Origin: Polycladomyces zharkentensis
GTDB taxonomy: Bacteria; Bacillota; Bacilli; Thermoactinomycetales; JIR-001
DNA: 64,000 bases
Assembly (NCBI RefSeq): GCF_016938855.1
Contig: NZ_JAFHAP010000001.1
Coordinates: forward strand, 1-64,000
Direction: 5' to 3'
The notes below the pieces were generated by a model. The model searched no databases and was not told where the DNA came from. It worked only from the letters and a program-made list of their open reading frames with translations. The translations under genes were made by a program, and so were the position numbers. Shown in pieces: positions 10,964-19,794 of the stretch. How positions within the stretch are numbered: position 1 is the first letter of the stretch; the number at the start of each line of letters is the position of its first letter.

Positions 10964-12321
10964 ACAAAGCGATGGTTTTTGTCGAAAATCAGGCGTTTGG
11001 TATTTTGGTAAAATTGGCGAAACGTTCAAAGGAACGGGGATTTGATAACTTTGTGTTGTTTCGACCCATGCATCCCCATGAAAAAGAGCAGTTGAAGCAA
11101 TATGAACAAGCGTACAAACAGCCCCTGTTTGATCGCCTGGTAGAAACAGAGCGATGGGATTTCGATCATATCAAGAAGGCTGTCGAAGAGTTTGAAAAGG
11201 AAAAAAGCTTGGCGGGTCTGATCTGTGTGGGTGGTTTTTTCACTCAGGACGGTCTTCTTGGAGCCCATGTGGCAAAGTTGGCCGAAGAAAGGGGACTTCC
11301 CACACAGTCAGTGGAAGGGTTATACCGTTCCAATAATAAATATCTGACCAGGGACACGCTTTTCCACGCCGGTCTCAATACAGTCGATTTCGGTCTTGCC
11401 ACTGATGAAGAGAGTTTGCTCAGGCATGCGGAGCGAATTGGTTACCCCGTTATTCTAAAGCCGATTAACGGTTGCGCATCACAATTGGTGATCAAATGTG
11501 AAAACGAACAAGAATTGATTAAAGGATTTCATATGGGATTAAAAAAGTTGCCACAATCCTTGTACAAACACATGTACTCTTGCATTCACCGGTTTCCCGA
11601 CCAGAGCGGAAAGATGATCGAATTTAATCCCCTCACTTCCATGTTGGTTGAAGGTTATATTTCCGGCCGAGAAGCAAGTGTGGAAATCGTGGTAACGGAA
11701 ACTGAAGTGATTCCCCTATTGGTTCATGACAAGGTTTTGGTGACGGAAGGTGACAGAGTCGTATACGAACATTTACTGGTTGTTCCGCCCGTAAGGTTTC
11801 ATGATAAGGAAATCCAAAGAATGAAAGAATATGCGGTAAAAGTGGCGAAAGCAACGGGTATCAAAAACGCTCTTTGCCATGTGGAATTGCGCTATGACGA
11901 AAAAACCGGTCCTCAGCTCTTGGAAATCAATCCGCGAGTGGGTGGAATGCTTGTCACGCAGAGTTTGGAAACCATGATCGGTTTTTCCGTACCGGACGCT
12001 ATATTGGATTTGGCTCTTGGAACTTTCAAACCCGGCACTTATGACAGCATTTCCGATTTGCATGCCATGTTTACATTGTATCCGCCTCATTCGGGTTATT
12101 TCGAACGGGTGGAAGGACTCGACAAGTTGAAAAGGTTACCCGGCATTTTGTCCACCACATTGTTGTTCCCGGAAGGTTCATATATTCATGGTGACGATGA
12201 GGAAGTTTTTCTTTTAATGGGATGGATGAGGGGAAACAGTTACGAGGAAATTCTCTCCGTTTACGAGGAAGCAAAGAAAGTGGTTCGTTTCCATATCATC
12301 AAAAAAGAAAAGGGGAAATAA
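10960..12321 (+). CDS. ATP-grasp amino-acid ligase family protein
   Basis: 453-residue cytoplasmic ATP-grasp enzyme of the L-amino-acid/carboxylate-amine ligase type. N-terminal Rossmann-like domain to about residue 125 (GLICVGGFFTQDG). The ATP-binding lysine lies in GYPVILKPINGCAS (about 165). LVEGYISGREASVEIVV (about 230) and the Mg-binding LLEINPRVGG (about 322) follow. Such enzymes form an acyl phosphate and then an amide or peptide bond. It starts inside the end of the radical SAM gene (ATGA overlap). The likely role is to ligate the amino acid made by that enzyme to a partner; this is inference from position. Confidence 0.85.
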   Translation: MNKAMVFVENQAFGILVKLAKRSKERGFDNFVLFRPMHPHEKEQLKQYEQAYKQPLFDRLVETERWDFDHIKKAVEEFEKEKSLAGLICVGGFFTQDGLLGAHVAKLAEERGLPTQSVEGLYRSNNKYLTRDTLFHAGLNTVDFGLATDEESLLRHAERIGYPVILKPINGCASQLVIKCENEQELIKGFHMGLKKLPQSLYKHMYSCIHRFPDQSGKMIEFNPLTSMLVEGYISGREASVEIVVTETEVIPLLVHDKVLVTEGDRVVYEHLLVVPPVRFHDKEIQRMKEYAVKVAKATGIKNALCHVELRYDEKTGPQLLEINPRVGGMLVTQSLETMIGFSVPDAILDLALGTFKPGTYDSISDLHAMFTLYPPHSGYFERVEGLDKLKRLPGILSTTLLFPEGSYIHGDDEEVFLLMGWMRGNSYEEILSVYEEAKKVVRFHIIKKEKGK

Positions 12322-12350
12322 AGTCAGCCTTCTGCTAGGGAAGGCTGACT
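12322..12350 (+). terminator. perfect hairpin between ATP-grasp and MFS genes
   Basis: An 11-bp perfect stem (AGTCAGCCTTC / GAAGGCTGACT) with a 7-base loop starts immediately after the ATP-grasp stop codon. Only TTCTTC follows, so it is a weak or partial terminator, or an mRNA-processing/stabilising structure, within the cluster. Confidence 0.6.
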
Positions 12351-12369
12351 TCTTCGGGGAGTGGATAAA

Positions 12370-13644
12370 ATGGTGAATCGATTGTCATTAAAGAAAGACC
12401 CCATGTTCTATTTTTATATACTTGCTGCAAGCAAAGGGATTTCCGATATTGGAAACTTTCTAAACATGGTTATTTTTAATCTTTATGCTTATGTTTTGAC
12501 GGGCAGTGCTTGGGCCATGGGGCTTTTTATGGCGATTCGGCTTTTCGGAGGCTTTTTTTTCGGCTTTTTCTCCGGAATATTGGCTGATTGGATGAACAGG
12601 AAAACATTGATGATATTTGCCGACATCATTCGTGGTGTTGCACTCGTCTTGTTGGTTCTGGCTCCGATTCAGTGGTCAATGGTGCTGTTGGCAGTTACTT
12701 CTTTCATACTCGGTTCCTTTGGTCAAGTGTTTAACGTTGCTCTGCAATCCAGTATTCCGGTGATCGTGGGGAAAGAACAACTGGTAAAAGCAAATTCATT
12801 GATCAATGCGCTTCAATCTGTCGGAATGGTGATTGGTACTCTCACCGCCGGAATTGCTTTGAATGTGTTGGGATACCGTCCCCTGTTTCTTTTTGATGCC
12901 TTCACCTTTTTTCTGTCAGCAGTCATTTTGATTTTCCTCCCCATCCAAACCAGGGAACAAAATTTGGAGAACCAAGCCGGACCTGTTGAATCGAAAGTCA
13001 ACTTGATTAAGGAGGTAAAGATCTTATATCAGTATTTGAAGTTGCTGCCCATTTTGATGGCGCTCATGTTTATTCGTTTTATCGATACCTTTGGTTCCGC
13101 TTCTCATAATGTGGGTATGCCCGTTTTTTCTGCTCAATTAAAGCCTGATAAGCCTTCCTTCTATGCCGGGATCATCTGGGCGTCTTGGGCGGTGGGCAAC
13201 TTGATCGGAGCGCGCGGCTTGGTCAAATGGTTAAGCTTGAACAAAACCAAAGTGAGCGAAATGGCCTTTGGCATTTCCACTTTTTTCATGTCCGCCTTTT
13301 TTATCCTGTTATTTTGGGGTCAGCATTGGTCCTTCATCTTAATTTGTGCGTTACTTGCAGGTGTCTCTGACGGCATATCCGCGATTTGCTACAATTCACG
13401 CCTGCAAAATGAGCCTGATCATATCAGGGGAAGGATTTTCGGTGTCTCTTCCTCCTTCCACACTGTTGGTTTTGGGATCGGGATGCTTGTTTGCTCGCCG
13501 TTACTTGACGTTATTTCCCCATTTCAAACAGTAGCCATCATGCACGGTCTTCCGCTCATGATGTGTATCTGGTTTGTTGCATTTCACATGAAAAGAAGCA
13601 AATATGTTGAAAGGAAATGGCCAAGGGGAAAATCGATGAGTTAA
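12370..13644 (+). CDS. MFS exporter (EntS/MFS_3-like)
   Basis: 424-residue transporter with about 12 hydrophobic segments and the loop 2-3 signature region GILADWMNRKTLMI. It resembles the MFS_3 / macrolide and enterobactin-exporter group. The start at ATG 12370 is taken because GGGGAG lies 8 bases upstream; an in-frame GTG at 12361 would sit on the ribosome binding site. Third gene of the cluster, after a hairpin. By context it exports the product of the radical SAM and ATP-grasp enzymes or protects the cell from it (inference). Confidence 0.85.
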   Translation: MVNRLSLKKDPMFYFYILAASKGISDIGNFLNMVIFNLYAYVLTGSAWAMGLFMAIRLFGGFFFGFFSGILADWMNRKTLMIFADIIRGVALVLLVLAPIQWSMVLLAVTSFILGSFGQVFNVALQSSIPVIVGKEQLVKANSLINALQSVGMVIGTLTAGIALNVLGYRPLFLFDAFTFFLSAVILIFLPIQTREQNLENQAGPVESKVNLIKEVKILYQYLKLLPILMALMFIRFIDTFGSASHNVGMPVFSAQLKPDKPSFYAGIIWASWAVGNLIGARGLVKWLSLNKTKVSEMAFGISTFFMSAFFILLFWGQHWSFILICALLAGVSDGISAICYNSRLQNEPDHIRGRIFGVSSSFHTVGFGIGMLVCSPLLDVISPFQTVAIMHGLPLMMCIWFVAFHMKRSKYVERKWPRGKSMS

Positions 13645-13812
13645 ATTGTTACACAAAAAAAGATAGCCTGATTGAAACCGCCTTACCCTCAGTGACACCT
13701 TTGCTGTATTGAAATGGAGGAGAAGGTGGGATAGGAGTCCATGGATAAACAAACTGGATTTGTACGGGGCAAGGGGAAAGTGGATAACCAGCATCAAGAG
13801 TTGATCCCGTTG

Positions 13813-13838
13813 AAAAAAGAGGGAATATCCCGTTTTTC
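13813..13838 (+). terminator. terminator-like hairpin after the MFS gene
   Basis: AAAAAAGAGGGA pairs with TCCCGTTTTTCT across a very short loop, leaving a T-rich 3' side. It lies about 170 bases after the MFS stop, with no gene between, so it is the probable end of the cluster transcript. Confidence 0.5.
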
Positions 13839-13884
13839 TGTCGAAATTCCGATATCATGACACCTTCCAAAGCGAGGCGAACAA

Positions 13885-14229
13885 ATGATGGAGGACAGGA
13901 ACCGATCCGCCCGTTTCGGCTACGCTTGCTTCGTGACCGTTACGGGGGTCGTGTTGGGATTGTGGGGAACATGGAGCGACCTCGATCCGCGTGCCCCCCG
14001 ATTCCTTCCCCTTTTCCTTACGGAATGTGCAGTGTTGCAAGTAGTGCTGACGCTTCCGCCGATACTCGCCCGACTTCCTGCGGTCCAATCGTTGACCCTC
14101 AGCGGGGCATTCGCCACCGGCATTTTCGCCATCTTTATCGACACATACCACTGGTTCATCCCCAGCTTTTTGATCATGACCGGGGGATATTATGCAGTAG
14201 AGCAAACCAACACATCCTCTGCAAGATGA
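13885..14229 (+). CDS. 114-residue four-helix membrane protein
   Basis: Not recognised. The sequence has four hydrophobic segments (about residues 12-28, 40-62, 68-88 and 91-107) with short polar loops, and ends VEQTNTSSAR. The ribosome binding site is weak (AGGCG ahead of ATGATG). It lies alone between the radical SAM cluster and a small holin-like ORF. A true but uncharacterised integral membrane protein is the most likely reading. Confidence 0.5.
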   Translation: MMEDRNRSARFGYACFVTVTGVVLGLWGTWSDLDPRAPRFLPLFLTECAVLQVVLTLPPILARLPAVQSLTLSGAFATGIFAIFIDTYHWFIPSFLIMTGGYYAVEQTNTSSAR

Positions 14230-14476
14230 AAAGACCGTCACCAGAAGAAAAGCGGGAGCGGCGACGGTTGCCGCACCTCGGTTGCTTACTCACAATGTTC
14301 CGTGGAAACGGGTAATCCCTCTGATTGCATCGACTGCCTTGTGCCGTATCGCCACTGACCAAAAAAGAGTAAGGAAGGATTTCCCGCTCTTTGCGTGGAA
14401 ATGGTTGTAGAGGAGGAGTCCGAGGACGGGTCGCGTTCCTTTCTTCGTCACACGGCGAAGAAAGGAGGTGATGCTT

Positions 14477-14581
14477 GTGACGGAAACGATCGATTTGCTA
14501 TCGCTGGTGTTGCAAGTTGTTGCAACTACTGCGTTGGTGATACAAGTTGTCGTTCACGTCGTGACATCACGAAAAAAGTGA
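14477..14581 (+). CDS. 34-residue holin-like toxin candidate
   Basis: GTG ORF coding for one hydrophobic helix (LLSLVLQVVATTALVIQVVV) with an acidic N-terminus (MTETID) and basic end (SRKK). It is preceded by a near-perfect Shine-Dalgarno sequence AAAGGAGGTGAT. The final codons form the left arm of a terminator hairpin. Short hydrophobic proteins with this arrangement are seen in the Bacillus putative holin-like toxin / TxpA-BsrG-type group, whose expression is usually controlled by antisense RNA. No antisense promoter was identified. A closely placed upstream ATG at 14471 would overlap the ribosome binding site. Confidence 0.55.
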   Translation: MTETIDLLSLVLQVVATTALVIQVVVHVVTSRKK

Positions 14582-14618
14582 CCCGTGGGCCTGCCAACCT
14601 GAGGGTCACTTTTTCGTG
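14568..14618 (+). terminator. terminator overlapping the holin-like ORF end
   Basis: CACGAAAAAAGTGACCC (14568-14584) pairs almost perfectly with GGGTCACTTTTTCGTG (14603-14618). The A- and T-rich flanks make it a bidirectional intrinsic terminator that could also stop transcripts from the minus-strand RND gene. Confidence 0.75.
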
Positions 14619-14753
14619 ATCAATGGGTTGTAAGAACGCGGCCCTACTGAGGGCTCCTTCTCACTTATTTATATTATACGCATATGTTGGCAAAAAAATC
14701 AAACTCATTTGTGGTAGGAAACAGGCTGTGAAAAGTCCGTCGTTTTGCGCACC

Positions 14754-17700
14754 CTACTCCGTCGTCGCTTCCGTATGCCGATTCCGCGCCAACCGGTCTC
14801 TCATCCGTGTGAGCATGCTGTACATAATCGGAACGATAAAGAGGGTCAACAGAGTGGAGGAAGTCAGCCCCCCGATCACCACAACGGCCAATCCCTGTGA
14901 TATGAGTGACCCTTCACCATAACCCAGACCCAGTGGCAACAGGGCGAACACGGTGGCCAGCGCTGTCATCAGAATCGGTCGCAACCGGGTACCTGCCGCC
15001 TCCAACAGCGCCGAGCGGACGTCCAGACCACGTGCCCGTTGTTGCTGAACCCTGTCGATCAGCACGATCGCGTTGGTGACGACGATGCCGATCAGCATCA
15101 GCGCTCCGATCATCGCGGATACACTGATCGGCTGATCCGACAACCACAAACCGATCAAACCGCCGATCACAGCATACGGCAAGGAAAACAGGATCGTGAA
15201 CGGAGCAGTCGCTTCGCCAAAGGTAACGATCATCACCAAGTAGACGGCGGCCACAGCCACTATCATGGCCACTCCCAGCTGGCCAAAGCTTTTCTGCATC
15301 TCCTCCGTGTCGCCCCCCAGCGTTACCTTCACGCCGGACGGCAGTTTCACCCCGTTGATGATTTGCTGGACTTGCCGTGACAGCGCCCCTGTGTCCTTGC
15401 CGATCACGTCGCCGGAGACCTGGGCATACTGAGAGCCGTTTTCCTTTTGAATGGTGACAGGCCCCTGCTCAACCCGGACGGAGGCGATGTCCCCCAAGTT
15501 GACCATTTTGCCTGTCGGGGTCAACAATTGAATGGCTTTCAATCGCTCAACGGAGTGCAGGTCCTTGTTTTCCAACCCCAGTTTGATCTCCTCAGTCTGG
15601 TTCCCATTCTCCAGCTCGCCTACTTTGTCCGCCTGCAACAATCCGCGAATCGACATCGCCACCTGCATCGGCATCAAACCGTGTTGGGCCGCTTTGGCCT
15701 CATCGACATGGACGGTAACCAGTTCCTTTTGTTCACTCAGGTTGTTGGTCACGTTGGTAAGACCGCTCACATGCTTCATTCTGTCCGTCAGGATGTCGGC
15801 CGTTTTCCGGATGTCCGCCATTCGTTCCCCTTTGATGATCGCAACAATCTGGCTGGAAGGCGGTCCGATGCTTTTCACTTCGGATACTTGCAGTTCACCG
15901 TTTCCTTTGATTTTCCTTAAATCGTTTCGCACTTGGGACAAGAAACGGTCCATGTCCGTATCCGGATCGAGGTTGGCAAACAGGGACACCTTGTTGGTGC
16001 TGCCGATCGTACCATCCCCTGCCAGCTGTCCGCGCAAGTTGCCCACGGTCGTGGACACTTGCTTTACTTGGGGATAGGCGCGTAATTTCGCTTCCAGCTT
16101 GCGAGCCTGGGCGTCGGTGGTACGCAAAGCGGTCCCCGGCGGCAATTCCAGTTTCACTTGCAAAGCTTTGTCCTTTTCGGACGGAAGGAAGCTGGTTCCC
16201 ACCAACGGGATGAGAAACAGACTGGCGACAAGTGCCAAGGTGGACACCGACAGAACGATACCTTTGTGATCCAGTGCCCATGCCAACGCCCGTCGGTAAC
16301 CGGCCGCCATTCCGCTTTCCTTCTCTTTGAAGCGCCGCCGTTTTCCTTTGTTCAAGAGCATCAGTTTCGCCATCAACGGAACGACCGTGACGGCGACGAT
16401 CAGTGAACAAAGAAGGGCAAACACCACCGTCAGCGCAAACGGCAGAAACACTTTGCCGACGATGCCGCTCACCAATCCCAACGGTACAAATACCGCCACC
16501 GTCGTGAGGGTGGAAGATGTGATGGCCGCCCCCACTTCCTTGGTGGCACAGGCGATCAGATCGACGGTTCGCTCGCGGTTTTGCATCAAGTGGCGGTAAA
16601 TATTTTCAATCACGACGATGCTGTCGTCCACCACGCGCCCGATGGCAACAGCCAAACCGCCCAGGGTCATCACATTCAACGTGATGTCCGCCTGTTTAAG
16701 CAAAATCAGCGTGGCCAGCACCGACAGCGGAATCGAGACGACGGCGATCAATGTCGTTCGGAAATTGCGCAAGAACAAGAGAATCACAACGGACGCAAAC
16801 AGTGCACCCAACAAACCTTCCCGCACCATTGTGTGAATGGACGCCTTCACCGCACGCGACTGATCAAACAGCAGTGTGAATTGCACATCGGGATTCTGCT
16901 TTTTCAGCGTCCTCAGTTTGGCCGAGACCGCTTCAGCCGCTTCCACGATGTTGCCGTCGGGGTCCTTGATCAACTCGATGTTGACCGACGGCTTCCCGTT
17001 CATACGCGTAATCACGGTGTTGTCATGTCGCGATTCGCTGATGTCGGCGATCTCGGACAGTTTGACCGTCTGAATTTGTGCTTCCTTGATTTCCGGTTTG
17101 CCGCTTGTTTTCGGTTGCTCCCCCATTCCGCGCGGGACTCCGCCTGCTGGTGCCCCCTTGGGTTGCGGCATCTGCTTTTGCAGTTGGCTCAGCTGTGCAT
17201 TGAGCTGTTTCAGCGCTTGCATCTCGGCGGCCACTTTCGGTTTCAACTGCGCCACCTGTGCGGCTGCTTCCTGATCCTGCGGGTTTTGCTTGAGCCGCAT
17301 TTCCGCGGCGTTAAGTGCGATTTGATCCCCCAACAGCTGTGCCTGCAGTTGCTGTGCCGCCTGCAAGATCCGCACCTGAGCCTGCAACAGCCCCACACCT
17401 TGGCCCACTTCACCCAATCCCCGGCCCAGTTGACCCATCGACTGGCCCAGTCCGCCGACAGCCTGACCCAATCCCTGCATGCCTTGGCCGATCTGGTTGA
17501 AGGCATCCTCCATCCCTTCCTGCGGATTGGGTTGGATGGTGAGGCGCAGATTTCTCAGTTGATCCACCGACGTGATCTTCTGATCCACCCGCACCGGCAA
17601 GTCCAACCGACCGGATGACAGTTCGCCCACCGGGATGGAAACGTTGCTCGCTTGGAGCGCTTGTTGGACCTGTTGCGCCGTCAGGTTGTACTTTTTCAGC

Positions 17701-18272
17701 TGATCCTGCTTCAGCCGGACATACACCGCTTTGGGTCCCTGCCCCTTGATCTGCACCTGACCCACGCCATCCGCTGATTTCAGGATTGGTTCAGCCGTTT
17801 CCTTCACCCATTTTTCCAGTTCGTCCGGGGTTTTGGTTTTGCTCGTCACCCCCAGAATCATGAACGGAAACGTGTTGAACCCGAACCGGCTGAACGACGG
17901 TTTCATCGCACCGTCCGGCAGGGAAACACGGTCGATCGCTTCCTGCATCTCCTGCTTGGCCTTGTCCAGATCCGTGTCGAAATCATACTCCACGACCACA
18001 ACCGAGGTGCTGTCCGCAGACACCGAACTGATCTTCTTGGCTCCGGCGATTCCCTGCAACGATTGCTCGATCGGCTGAGTTACTTTTTGGTCGACGTCCT
18101 GCGGCGACGCCCCCGGATACGGCGTGATCACCACGATGACCGGGAACGTGATGTCGGGCATCGCTTCCATTTTCAGCTGTGTTGCCGTATACAATCCACC
18201 AAAGGTGACCAGCAAAACCAGGATCAGCACGGCAGCGGTGTTTCGCAGGGAGAACCGAGTCAGTACGCTCAC
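14754..18272 (-). CDS. swrC: SwrC/AcrB-type RND efflux transporter
   Basis: Proton-driven inner membrane RND pump of the HAE family, related to B. subtilis SwrC (surfactin and drug export). Starts at GTG 18272, with AAAGGAGGGG upstream, giving 1172 residues. TM1 (about 12-30), two large extracellular loops and helix clusters near 440-620 and 940-1110 are evident. TM4 carries the family signature GLAVAIGRVVDDSIVVIE. Odd feature: about 140 residues (about 253-395) rich in Gly, Gln and Leu, beginning GQGMQGLGQAV, interrupt the loop that in AcrB links the docking subdomain to the conserved LRDVA-like strand (here LSEIADI). The insert looks like a coiled coil. Preceded by a tetR gene, 29 bases away. 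Confidence 0.88.
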   Translation of the reverse strand: MSVLTRFSLRNTAAVLILVLLVTFGGLYTATQLKMEAMPDITFPVIVVITPYPGASPQDVDQKVTQPIEQSLQGIAGAKKISSVSADSTSVVVVEYDFDTDLDKAKQEMQEAIDRVSLPDGAMKPSFSRFGFNTFPFMILGVTSKTKTPDELEKWVKETAEPILKSADGVGQVQIKGQGPKAVYVRLKQDQLKKYNLTAQQVQQALQASNVSIPVGELSSGRLDLPVRVDQKITSVDQLRNLRLTIQPNPQEGMEDAFNQIGQGMQGLGQAVGGLGQSMGQLGRGLGEVGQGVGLLQAQVRILQAAQQLQAQLLGDQIALNAAEMRLKQNPQDQEAAAQVAQLKPKVAAEMQALKQLNAQLSQLQKQMPQPKGAPAGGVPRGMGEQPKTSGKPEIKEAQIQTVKLSEIADISESRHDNTVITRMNGKPSVNIELIKDPDGNIVEAAEAVSAKLRTLKKQNPDVQFTLLFDQSRAVKASIHTMVREGLLGALFASVVILLFLRNFRTTLIAVVSIPLSVLATLILLKQADITLNVMTLGGLAVAIGRVVDDSIVVIENIYRHLMQNRERTVDLIACATKEVGAAITSSTLTTVAVFVPLGLVSGIVGKVFLPFALTVVFALLCSLIVAVTVVPLMAKLMLLNKGKRRRFKEKESGMAAGYRRALAWALDHKGIVLSVSTLALVASLFLIPLVGTSFLPSEKDKALQVKLELPPGTALRTTDAQARKLEAKLRAYPQVKQVSTTVGNLRGQLAGDGTIGSTNKVSLFANLDPDTDMDRFLSQVRNDLRKIKGNGELQVSEVKSIGPPSSQIVAIIKGERMADIRKTADILTDRMKHVSGLTNVTNNLSEQKELVTVHVDEAKAAQHGLMPMQVAMSIRGLLQADKVGELENGNQTEEIKLGLENKDLHSVERLKAIQLLTPTGKMVNLGDIASVRVEQGPVTIQKENGSQYAQVSGDVIGKDTGALSRQVQQIINGVKLPSGVKVTLGGDTEEMQKSFGQLGVAMIVAVAAVYLVMIVTFGEATAPFTILFSLPYAVIGGLIGLWLSDQPISVSAMIGALMLIGIVVTNAIVLIDRVQQQRARGLDVRSALLEAAGTRLRPILMTALATVFALLPLGLGYGEGSLISQGLAVVVIGGLTSSTLLTLFIVPIMYSMLTRMRDRLARNRHTEATTE

Positions 18273-18301
18273 ATACGCCCCTCCTTTGACCAATATGTCA
18301 A

Positions 18302-18928
18302 TCAATCATCGTCCGTTCCCCCGCCTGTTTTCACCAGACCGAACAATGTAATTTCCATCAACGGATCAATATGCTCCGGTGTAATCATGTTTTCGTTATC
18401 GAGTGCACCGTACAACACACTGAAAAACATCCGCTCCGCAACCTGAGGGTCCACGTCGCGCAGTTCCCCCTTGCGAACCCCCTCTTCGATCAGGCGGCGA
18501 AAGGGCACAAACATATGTTGCTCGTAATGGGACATCACTTCTGTGGCTTCATCTGGAAATACGACACGCAGATTGCGGGAGATGGTAGTGTGGAAATAGG
18601 TGATTTCCGGATGTTGCAGTGCCTGTACGCACATCTCCTTCAAGTATCGCGCCAGTCGTTCGGCAACGGGCAAATCGGCGTCCAAGATTCCCTTCGCACG
18701 TTCCTGCCATGCCTCCAATGTATGACGGATGAGTGTCAAAAACAAATCCTTCTTGTTGCGGAAGTAATAATAGATCAATCCGCGTCCCAGGCCTGCCACG
18801 CGGGCAATCTCCCCAATTTCGGCTCCGTGATATCCCCGTGCGCGATATACTTTTAACGCGGCATCCAGTATCTGCTGAATACGCTTTTCCCGTATGGCCG
18901 CATTTTGCTCGGGTGTTCGCGGCGACAT
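18302..18928 (-). CDS. TetR-family regulator
   Basis: 208-residue repressor with an N-terminal helix-turn-helix (residues about 15-60: IREKRIQQILDAALKVY, then LIYYYFRNKKDLF) and a C-terminal ligand-binding helical domain. It sits directly upstream of the RND pump on the same strand and most likely represses both. Ribosome binding site GAGGTGG. A TGACA-N4-TGTCA palindrome lies just above its start within the promoter region. Confidence 0.92.
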   Translation of the reverse strand: MSPRTPEQNAAIREKRIQQILDAALKVYRARGYHGAEIGEIARVAGLGRGLIYYYFRNKKDLFLTLIRHTLEAWQERAKGILDADLPVAERLARYLKEMCVQALQHPEITYFHTTISRNLRVVFPDEATEVMSHYEQHMFVPFRRLIEEGVRKGELRDVDPQVAERMFFSVLYGALDNENMITPEHIDPLMEITLFGLVKTGGGTDDD

Positions 18929-18951
18929 GGCTCCACCTCTTTCGTTTAGAC

Positions 18952-18965
18952 TGACACTGATGTCA
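18952..18965. promoter_or_regulatory. TetR operator candidate
   Basis: TGACACTGATGTCA: inverted TGACA/TGTCA arms around a 4-base spacer, 24 bases upstream of the tetR start and just downstream of a predicted -10. Its position suits autorepression of the tetR-RND operon. Confidence 0.5.
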
Positions 18966-18970
18966 ATCTC

Positions 18971-19000
18971 ATTTTATTTCCGCTTAGACCAACGAGTCAA
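18971..19000 (-). promoter_or_regulatory. tetR-RND promoter
   Basis: Minus-strand TTGACT (18995-19000) and TAAAAT (18971-18976) are separated by 18 bases. It drives toward tetR and the RND gene. Confidence 0.55.
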
Positions 19001-19029
19001 ACAAAACAACTGTGACAGTCAGTTGCTCA

Positions 19030-19150
19030 GGACATGTCCGGTGAATCTGTCCGCATCGTTTTCCGAGTTCGCTCCAACTGCCCTGCCGGTAAGCAGATGA
19101 TGACCGCTCCGACCCTGAGGACAGAACGCGGGCAAAGTACGCTTCGCTTG
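19030..19150 (+). repeat. F2 repeat, copy a
   Basis: Member of a dispersed repeat family. Shared pieces, in order: GTCCGGTGAATC, TTTTCCGAGTTCGCTCC, then GAACGCGGGCAAAGTACGCT. Similar strings recur near 34740, 39300, 44540 and, reversed, 45280. It encodes nothing recognisable. Confidence 0.5.
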
Positions 19151-19407
19151 GAGGAATCCTGGCGATTCCATTCCTGTGCATTCCATTTGTCTTCACTCGG
19201 TCGAACTTGAAGGAGTCATGGCGCCTGATCCACCGAAAAGCGGTTAGGATCAAGACGAATGGCCAATGGCTATGTGTCTGGAAGGAGCCACCGCACAGAT
19301 GTGGTTCTATCAGTCCCAAGTGAAACCGTGGAGCAGGCGTATGGGTGAGCAACCAACTTGAGGATGATCCGGACGGTACTCGGGTGAATTTTATCGTTCA
19401 ATGAAAA

Positions 19408-19436
19408 AAAGAGCTACCCGCTAAGGGTAGTTCTTT
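19408..19436. terminator. 12-bp stem-loop, bidirectional terminator
   Basis: AAAGAGCTACCC pairs with GGGTAGTTCTTT around a 5-base loop, with A-rich and T-rich flanks. It is free-standing between repeat copies; the transcript it ends is unclear. Confidence 0.55.
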
Positions 19437-19512
19437 GTGAGTTTCGGGGGATCTCTCAAATGGTCGGTAAACTTGCCCTGATAAGACAATGAATATGAAC
19501 ACCGAAACTGTC

Positions 19513-19794
19513 GTGACTTGCCCACACGGCCGAAGAACCGGCGTCACTCCCTTTGGTTTGACCTTCTTACTTCATCCGGCGTGACAGCCCGCATTCATCC
19601 AATGGCTTCATCCAAGTCCGTGTGATTTTCATTTCACGGGCTTTTGCTCGCCTGGCAGCTTTCAGTGTTTGCGCATTTCTCGACTCGTTTGTACCCACAT
19701 TCGGCCGGTGCGAGAGGGACCAACCCCTCCCACGTCCGACGTCCGCTTTCATCCCATCCCCGAAAGGTTGGGTTTTCCCGCTCGCTCTTCATAA
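19513..19794 (+). repeat. F1 repeat, copy A
   Basis: About 282-bp copy of repeat family F1. It runs from GTGACTTGCCCACACGG to the end module GCTCGCTCTTCATAA. It matches the 35.0-kb copy through GCTTCATCC, TTTTGCTCGCCTGGC, GCGAGAGGGACCAA and CTTTCATCCCA. The distal part forms the hairpin before GGGTTTTCC. The C-terminus of the neighbouring minus-strand membrane protein gene lies inside it. Confidence 0.8.
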
